From positions 4,278,001 to 4,342,000 of the forward strand of contig JAPYXD010000555.1 of NCBI GenBank assembly GCA_030998225.1: DNA of 64,000 nt, given 5' to 3'. The first letter of the stretch is position 1, and each line of letters begins with the position of its first letter. The DNA is from Diplolepis rosae. Lineage: Eukaryota; Arthropoda; Insecta; Hymenoptera; Diplolepididae. The notes below the pieces were generated by a model. The model searched no databases and was not told where the DNA came from. It saw nothing but the letters and a program-made list of their open reading frames with translations. The position numbers were made by a program, and so were the translations under genes. Positions 56,501-64,000 of this stretch are shown one piece after another.

Positions 56501-59500
56501 TTCTTTTTGTTGAGCTTCCATTAGTAAAGCCCTGTACGTAAATCTTGGATTCGGGCTGTAAGTAATTTTTCCGTCTTTCGTAGTGTAAACGGGAACTGAA
56601 TTCAAATTCTCTGCTTCTTCCAAAGTGCTGAATATTGGATTTAAATATCCTTTAGGGCTCATAGTCAAAGCTTCTCTTAGTATTTCGCTTGTATGTAAAG
56701 ACTTTTGTCTGGAAAACTCTGATGTATCAGGCAACGTTTCTAAACTCTCATTAGTGTCCAATTTATCAGTTCTGTGATTGTTTTCATATCCAGTAAAACA
56801 TATGTTATCTTTATACTTGATTTTCCGATACTTCTTTAGCTCTTGTAATTTTGACTTTCTGTCACTATCTTCTATTGGTTTCGACTTACTGACCGACTTC
56901 AGTCTGTTGGAAAGACAGTCAAATGTAGAATTACTCGCAATAATATTTCCTTCTAAAGGATTCTTAAGGCACTCAGCATAGTTAAGGCTAGGCATCTGTG
57001 GATTTTGACCCTTTCCAAAGTATTCAATTACGCTCCCTATTCTCTCCTCTTCTTGATCTTTTACTCTATTTCCTGCAATTTTATCCAAATCTTCCAAAGA
57101 TGTTTGATTTTTTAATATTATTGAATCAGTCTGTGGTAAAGGTTGATTGATAGAATTTCTCCCAGAACAAATCGTAGAACCACAGGTCGTCGGAGGTTCA
57201 TGATTTCCTTTATGTCCTAATTGATCACAGCTCTGTGGTAAACTTTGCATAACAGCTTTGCTGTCACCACGTGAAACATTAATCTCTATTTTAAATGCCT
57301 CAAAAGATTTATTGGAATCGTTGCAGTTTCTGAATTTTATTTCCAAGTCTGAGTCCATTTGTTTCCTATTTTCATTTGTACGCAATGTATCCTGATCATA
57401 ATTATTCTTCGGTCTTGGGTGGTCGAAAAATGTCTCAGTAGTTGCAATAGGTAGAACATGTTTTGCACAAATTTTATCAACTGGTTCTTCTTCTTTTTCG
57501 GAAGTAAACTTCGAAGATTTATTTTCTTCTTGAAAATGATCGATACTACGCTTTCTTTTCAAATTTTTAAGTTCCATCAGGAGTAGATTTTCTTCCTTAT
57601 TTTCAGTTTTCACATTTTCAGCAGACTTCGAACGTTTTTGCATTAAGTTCATTTTTAAAGATTTAGATCTAGATTGGTGGGAATTTTTCAAATTCTCAGA
57701 AAAAGCTAAGATTTCTTCACGTTCAAAGCTATCTGACAATTTTCTGTTTTCAGGGTACATTTTATTTTGGGTGTTTCGCCGCCAAGTAGAATTAAATATT
57801 TCTTCAGAGATGATGCTGATTCCTTTTGAATTCTGTTTCGTATTTTTAGAATCCTGTATTACGTTCTTAATCGAATTTTGCCTATCCCTTATATTCTTTA
57901 AAATTTTTGAAACAGATGCTGAAGCTTCAGCAACGTCTTTTTTCTTTTGTATTTTCTGATCTTTCTCGTTACTGGAAGTTTTAGTGTCAGAATTCGAATC
58001 CATCCCCTTTTTCATAGAATTGTCATCAAGACAAATATCATCAACTTTATTAACTTTTTCTTCATCAGGTTCGTGAACATTTAAACTAGTAATCGGCGTA
58101 GATTCTTTCATGATTTTCGTCAAGTAATTTTCGTCCATAGGTAACGCCGGAATTTTTGGCTCTTCATTTTCATCCCCAGGCATAAGAGGAATCGAATTCC
58201 AACACCACTTGTCCTGATCTTCCGTTGAAAAGACATCCATGTTCGAAGAATATTCCTGCGAATCTTTATTAACGGAATTCTCTGAAATTATTCGACTTGC
58301 AGAATTAACTTCAGTACATTTTAAGCCACTTTGCTTTTCCGAAATTGGATTCTTTTCGTATTTACTTTCTCCCGATTCCACCGAACAAGAAGGCCAAATT
58401 TCATTTTCCACAGCTTTACTGTTCTTAAATTTTGAGTCGACATTTTCATTGGTATCTTTCTTATTATCTGTATCTTGAAACTTTATCACTGAATCATTAT
58501 TACCTTGAAAATCAAAATCAAGGCCATCCTGTGACGACTTTTCAGAAAGATGTTCACCCTTGAGATGCTCATAAGGATCCATTTTAACAGGAGACTGTGT
58601 AAAGCTAATCATAGGACTGTTTTGAATTATTTCAATAGGATTTGTACTCGTTGTGAGATCAACACCCTGTTCAGTAGTCTCCTCACTATCTGAATGAGTC
58701 GGAGTATTCAAAGTCGTAGATATTGGTGTGCATTCGGAAGTAGTTAAGTCTGGCAAGCTGATATCATCAGGATTGTGATTCTCCTCATTCGTAAAGCTAT
58801 TCTGCTTCTTCAAGTTCGAATCTTCAGGTTCAGAATTGCTTTTTTCGAGAGGCAAGGTCGATAAATCTTGAGGACTGATTTGTAATTTTGAATCAGAATC
58901 ACTCTGGATAATTTTCTTGTAATTTACACTCGTGGAAGGTTCTTTGCTTTCGACCGTTACAGACATATTGTTGGTTTCTGTTAATGAATTTAATGAATTT
59001 ACAGGAACTTCCGGTTCTGGTTTTTCATTATAAGTAAAAGACCTGCATTCAGTTTCCCCTTCCGAGTTTTCCACTATATGAATCCTTGGAACGCTATCGA
59101 TTTCTTCTCTGACGCACTTTATTCTCAGTTTATCATCATAAACAACCCCTTGATTCAAATCATTGGAACAATCTTGAAGAAGATTCACATTAGACTGATC
59201 TTTTGGGTAATATTCCTGTGGTTTTAAAGAAGGCTCGTTCTCCAATTTTTGCTCAGTTGGATTTTCAGAGCTGTGAGCAACCAATCCTAAATTTTCGTAC
59301 TCAACAACGACTATAGGAGTCGGATTGCTAAGAACCACATCCGACAAAGTATTTCCTTCTTCTTCTTCCGCCTCATCCCAGTTTGCCAAAAACTGTCGAA
59401 CGTCCAGGGCAGGTTTGCTAGCAAAGCTTTTTGTACTCTTATGCTCTTCTTCCCTTGGATCCAAAATTTCGAACCTCTCGTCCTCTCTTCGCACAACTTG

Positions 59501-61156
59501 GCAATGCTGACTTTCTATTGTCTTCTGATTCATGTACTGCACTTCTCTAGGTATATTTTCTGGATTTGGAGCTACGAATTCTTCTTGGATATTTCTTACC
59601 GAAAGATGTTGTAGATCAGGATTTTTCTCCAAAGAAACATGCTGCTCTTTCTCAAGATTAACAGAATTTTGAACAGGGTTGATTGTATTATGAGACGCGG
59701 AAAAATTGGCGGGCAAATAATTTCGGTTAATCAAAACTCCGTTTTGATCAAACTGTAAATTTATAGGTGGTACTGTACTGTTCGCCGAAGTCAAGGTATT
59801 TTGCATTGCACTTTGATAGTCGACAGTCTGTTGTAACCTCAAAAGTTCTCTGTACCTGTGGATGCATTCTTGATACTTCGGATGAGTCTGGTACCCAGGT
59901 ATTCTCGATAATTCCCTGAGATGATTTTCCATTGAGAACCTCTGCATCGCATACTTTTGTTGATAAAGCTGATACTTTGGATAAGTGTTTTGCATCGAGA
60001 CCTGGTTTTGAACCTTGCTCGTGTCTTTCTCATGATTTTCCCACTGAAACTCTCTAGAAAATTGCGGATTGAGATAAGGATTCTGCACGGGGGACATGTT
60101 TGTGCTGATGCTGGGAACAACTAATCCTTTCTGTAACAAAGCTCCGCTTTGGTACTGGTTTTGTTTGGGAGAATATTTCTCCTGCACGTTGGCGTTATGT
60201 TCTGGATATTTGATAAGTCCAGAGTTTTGTGTGTTTATAACTCCCTGCCTCTGATAATCCTTCATAGCATAGGCATATTTTTGATAGTCCCCAGGAACAC
60301 TATAGTTCGGCAGGGGGTAATTCGGCAGGACAGTTGAAGGTTGATAATTTCTAGGAACGGAAGGGTCTTTAGGATATTTGTAGTCAGTAAAATTCCTTCT
60401 TTGATCAATGTGAAAAGAATTAGGTGGGATCATATCCTTGCTAGGGTAACTATCCTTTCTGTAAGCCACCTCGTTTCTATATCTTCTATTATCTGCAGCG
60501 TATCCGGACGCGCGAATATTTTCTCTGTAAGCGTTACTTGCCTGGTATGGAGGGAACTTCTCCCAAGTTTGATAATTTACATTGGGATCCGAAGTACAAC
60601 AAGGACCTTTACATGTGGCCATATAAGATCCTTGTCTGTTTGAAGGCACAGTATTTACGGGTGGAATACGTTGTCCTGTGGTTCCCATATTATTATTTAC
60701 ATTCATATTTGGTCCCATGACTCGAGGTACGGGTCCGTTTAATGAGATCTGGTTTCTGTGCGCCATTTCCTCATTTAGAGTGGCAACCGACCCATTTCTA
60801 ACGTCCACGTTGCTCGCATCGTCCATCATGGAGTTCATGGAGGATGAACCTCCATAGTGGCCGATACAGTTCGATACGTGAACCATCGAGTTTAAGGACG
60901 TCTCGGCCAAATTGCTAGATCCACTAGGAGTACTGTTTGGTGGCTGATAATTTCTTTGACTATAATTAATAACATCGTTCTGAGACTTACTGAGGCAATC
61001 TGTACTAAGGTTGAGCCCATTCATGGACGGTGGGCTGATGTTGGAGACGTACAGGTGAGAGGAATTCCCGTTCTGCCCAGACTTCGCAGCATCCGACCCT
61101 CCAGACTGTAGGGCATTGTACTGCTGCCAGTCTGGTATATTCCTGCTGTAGCTCAT
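50597..61156 (-). CDS. Giant disordered protein with one C-terminal C2H2 zinc finger
   Basis: Exons: 51191-61156 (a single 9,966-nt coding exon), 50868-51107, 50597-50650. Phases agree, giving 3,419 residues from ATG 61156 (MSYSRNIPDWQQYNALQSGG). Residues 1 to about 470 are rich in Asn/Gln/Tyr/Pro/Ser (low-complexity, prion-like). Residues about 500-3,000 are acidic and Ser/Glu-rich with scattered basic, nuclear-signal-like clusters. Residues about 2,370-2,635 hold seven short repeats of the form (I/V/L)PK(M/V/L/I)xI(K/R/E). Late in the big exon are RS/basic stretches (SRSREKYRSRK). Exon 2 carries a zinc finger, YCVLCERWFPSVIRHRRH followed by LSGYQH (C-x2-C-x12-H-x5-H), then FTGKPCPRLLPADIL. 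The combination suggests a chromatin or RNA-associated nuclear protein. I do not recognise the family, and the coiled-coil/disorder description is by eye. Confidence 0.85.
53240..54035 (-). repeat. Short PKxxI motif repeats within the zinc-finger protein
   Basis: Seven copies of a short hydrophobic-basic motif: VPKLVIRTVE, IPKMIIRNVK, IPKMKIKLED, LPKIVIENID, VPKMKIKKFK, IPKVKIKKDL and IPKVIIKRTS. They are spaced by roughly 10-75 residues of disordered sequence. Core: hydrophobic-Pro-Lys-hydrophobic-x-Ile-(Lys/Arg/Glu). Such spacing is typical of multivalent docking motifs. Confidence 0.7.
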
Positions 61157-64000
61157 TGTACATTATTATGTCAAGCAATTCTTGGATTCACCTCACGTCC
61201 CTTATTTCATCAAGGGACCACCAGCTACTAGCAGGGAGACTACCTGAAAAAATATATTTTTCAATTAGGTACATCGTCTTATCATTCACCGTAACTAGCT
61301 TTGCAATCAAAACAAATTCCAGACTTTTCCAAGTTTACTTAAAACAATCATTTCTTCGGGGATTTTTATTAAATTTAATCCAAGAAAATACAAACAAAAT
61401 TGTCAATTCTAAATTTGAAATATCACAAACAAATATATGATTTCAATATTACTTTTCAGAAAAAAACACTTTTCTGTATCAACTAATTAATAGAAATTAA
61501 ATGAAGTTAAAAATTGAGTAAAATAAAAATTAAGAATTCGTCTACATACATACTTAGTTTTTACTATCCAAATTTCAGTCGTTTCGATGATTACACAATT
61601 TCAAGTCTCACAATTCAAAAACAATTTTAATTTGTTTAATAGACAGAATATATGGTTTTCAAATGTGAAAACTATACAAATTAATTTAAAAACTGGTATA
61701 GCATTATCTAAGTAAGAATGTCTTCTGGTAATTCATTCAAAAAATGAAATTAAAAAATTTAAAACAGTAACCCCAATTTATAGGGTTTTCACACATTACA
61801 TAGTTTAAATTACATGATTCAGGTTTTGAAGACCTTGTACATATAGGCACATATTCCAAGCGTCTACTGATATGCCATTACAAGGACTTCTGATTTTCGA
61901 GAGAATAAAAGTAGCAAATACACATCACACTAAAAAGTTATAAATCAAAGGTTTATTTGCTTTTCAGAAGATCATTTTTTATAATCATTATAAGTCAGCA
62001 CTCCAAAATGTGCTTAGCCTTGATGAAATGTAAATTATAAAGTGTATGAACTAGGATTTATCAAGAAATTATCATGAATTGTTTTAGAATATTTCAAATG
62101 TGTATGAGTTTTGAAAATAGAAGACTTCAAAAGAAAAATCAAATCTTATTTTTGTCATGAAACGTAAAAAGGTGATTAAATTTCCACTAATCAATTTTGT
62201 ATTTCATAATATATCATGTAATTTTTTTCTGAATTTCTGAATCTAGATAACGATTGAATGGCTTCGTTTGAGCCTAGAATGAAAGAAAATGGCGTTTTCC
62301 AACAGGTTGTAATAAAGTCTATTAATGTCACATATCTCGCAATTAATCTCAAAATTAGTAAGAACTAAGAGAAGTTTTTACTATAGAGGTAATTATGGTG
62401 TTAAATTTGAAAGTCTTAACATGATTACAATGTAGCAGGGATTGCAATAAATACTTTGCTTCACTATCATAACACAAACAGAAAATTAAAATTGTACACA
62501 AATACAATCTATATTGACAAAAAATTTGAACAACTGCGTAATTTTTCTAATCCTGAATAAAATAAATTTTAGTTTAAACAGAAAAACATCGTTAAATTCA
62601 TTATTTTTTGATATAATATCGTGATAGGTATATAATTTTTACTGTATGACGCATGATTGTTATGTACAAGATTCTCTGATGCAATACATTTATTTTATCA
62701 AAGAAGCACGTTCAATAAAAACTTTACTTTTTAAAAAATTTGAATAATTATAAGTTCATGCATATGCATTTAATTTCATTATTTATATACTTAATACGTA
62801 AAAAAATAAATAATTTAGTTTACTAACTACATATATCTGTGGTTTAACACAAGACAATATTTTTAATGGAAGATGATTTAATCTCGCTAATTTTTATGCT
62901 CACAGTATCATATTCAATTAATGTTATTCTAAAACTGGAAACAGGCATGAGAAAATGTCATAGTTTTTATGACGAAAATTATAGAGCATAGACGAGTTTT
63001 TTTTTTTAAATAAAAAATACAGCTGCTACGATCAATATAGGTTAACATAAATTATTACCTCATGACACGTAAATGTTTACACGAAAGAATGCATTGGTGT
63101 TCAAATTAGTATCATTAGTGCTAATGAATAAATTGTACTGCAATACCAAACCCTTTAAGAATATAACATTAAAATCGTATAGTAAAATCGTATAGTAAAA
63201 TCGTGTTAACCAAATACTACCAACGCTGATTTAATCCCTAATTGATTTGTCGAGAAATAGAGATAAGGTGAATATAATAAGTAGTTATATTTTTTACAAC
63301 TCTATAAAAATGTTATCATTAAGAAGCCTAATTTAATTATCGATCATTTTTGTCCATTAACTAACACAAAATTATTGCCATTTCAGTTGTCGTTAATTTT
63401 ATTTAAAAATTTGTGCTATTTTAACAATTTCCAATTATTTTTTCGATCCTACTTTATACCATTGTCACTGACTTGCACATTGAAAATCACTTTGAATTTT
63501 TAATTTGGGACAAATGTTACGACCCGTTTCATGAATAGGTGTGTAAATATGTGTGTGTGTGTCTCCATGTCGTAAGGCAAATGATAACTTGATGCCGAAT
63601 TGAGCTAAAATTCTGAAATTTACAGGAATTGTAGTTGTTATGTCTAGTTGTTTCAAACTAGATGAAATAGAATTATGATGAAGCTAGTAAAATTTTTAAT
63701 TATTATTTTAAAAAACGTTTTCAAATATTTTTTTCTATTTTGATTTCATCATATAAAATAGACCTTGAATTTTTATATTTCATTGGAAAGCATCGATTTT
63801 ACTACAAACCTCATGTAAATAAAAATGCATTCATAGTTTTCAAACGCATCGATTGACCTTTATAAGGAATTTATACAGACAAAAATGAATGTTACATAGG
63901 ATGTTTTAATTTTTCGTTTTCGAGTAAAATATCTTAAATTTTCAATACATCCATCTTACGAGTAGCAGTAATTTTAATTTTCCTCAAGTCATGAGTACTA
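61157..64000. other. Upstream region of the zinc-finger gene
   Basis: Contains the 5' UTR of the zinc-finger gene: on the gene strand an acceptor (TATTTTTTCAG, ending about 61244) and a donor-like GTGAG|GTGAATCC near 61190 suggest non-coding exon structure just before the ATG. The rest is AT-rich, with a short tandem repeat AAAATCGTATAGT (three units, about 63172-63205) and a short GT run (about 63549-63560). No ORF or RNA gene is supportable. Confidence 0.4.

Noticed and set aside
1..64000. CRISPR arrays, operons, bacterial ribosome-binding sites, tRNA or rRNA genes
   Set aside because: The window is spliced eukaryotic DNA; no regularly spaced repeats or recognisable tRNA/rRNA sequences were found by eye.

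Overview
The window is AT-rich, intron-rich animal DNA. Its gene content points to an insect: a chitinase with a peritrophin-type chitin-binding domain and a huge Ser/Thr-rich tail, a trehalose-transporter-type MFS protein, and an arthropod-style phosphoenolpyruvate-synthase-like protein. Hymenoptera is my best guess, but that is inference. Exon structures below were read by hand from splice signals and reading-frame continuity. In most genes every junction keeps phase and the total ends on a stop.

Layout. 1-1257: upstream intron of the chitinase, with a terminal-inverted-repeat element at 51-790. 1258-15990 (+): a group VI (Cht6-like) chitinase lacking its 5' exons. It has a GH18 domain, a CBM14 domain, about 2,500 residues of Ser/Thr/Arg-rich sequence and a second CBM14 at the C-terminus. 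One of its introns holds a dead mariner element with two further elements nested inside it. 17453-21345 (-): Mlf (myeloid leukemia factor), convergent with the chitinase, with two candidate alternative exons. 22944-28308 (+): an MFS sugar transporter (Tret1-like), divergent from Mlf, with a TATA/Inr core promoter candidate. 29084-34485 (-): a complete 1,312-residue protein resembling PEP synthase or rifampicin phosphotransferase. 36889-45850 (-): CLPTM1L, 537 residues. Its first intron contains, on the same strand, an intronless 1,871-codon gene (39316-44931). 50597-61156 (-): a 3,419-residue, mostly disordered protein with one C2H2 zinc finger, encoded largely by a single 10-kb exon. 61157-64000: no gene seen.

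The most unusual item is the intronless gene inside the CLPTM1L intron. It encodes ten tandem copies of a domain that resembles an LTR-retrotransposon aspartic protease (retropepsin). The Asp-Ser/Thr-Gly catalytic triplet is lost in all ten copies, while the surrounding fold motifs and a C-x-C...GWP tail are kept. With an open frame of 1,871 codons, this looks like a domesticated, amplified, catalytically dead protease array. I know of no described family like it.

The genes do not form a pathway. The chitinase acts on extracellular chitin, the transporter imports sugar, Mlf and the zinc-finger protein are probably nuclear, CLPTM1L is a multi-pass ER membrane protein, and the PEP-synthase-like protein is probably membrane-anchored with an unknown substrate.
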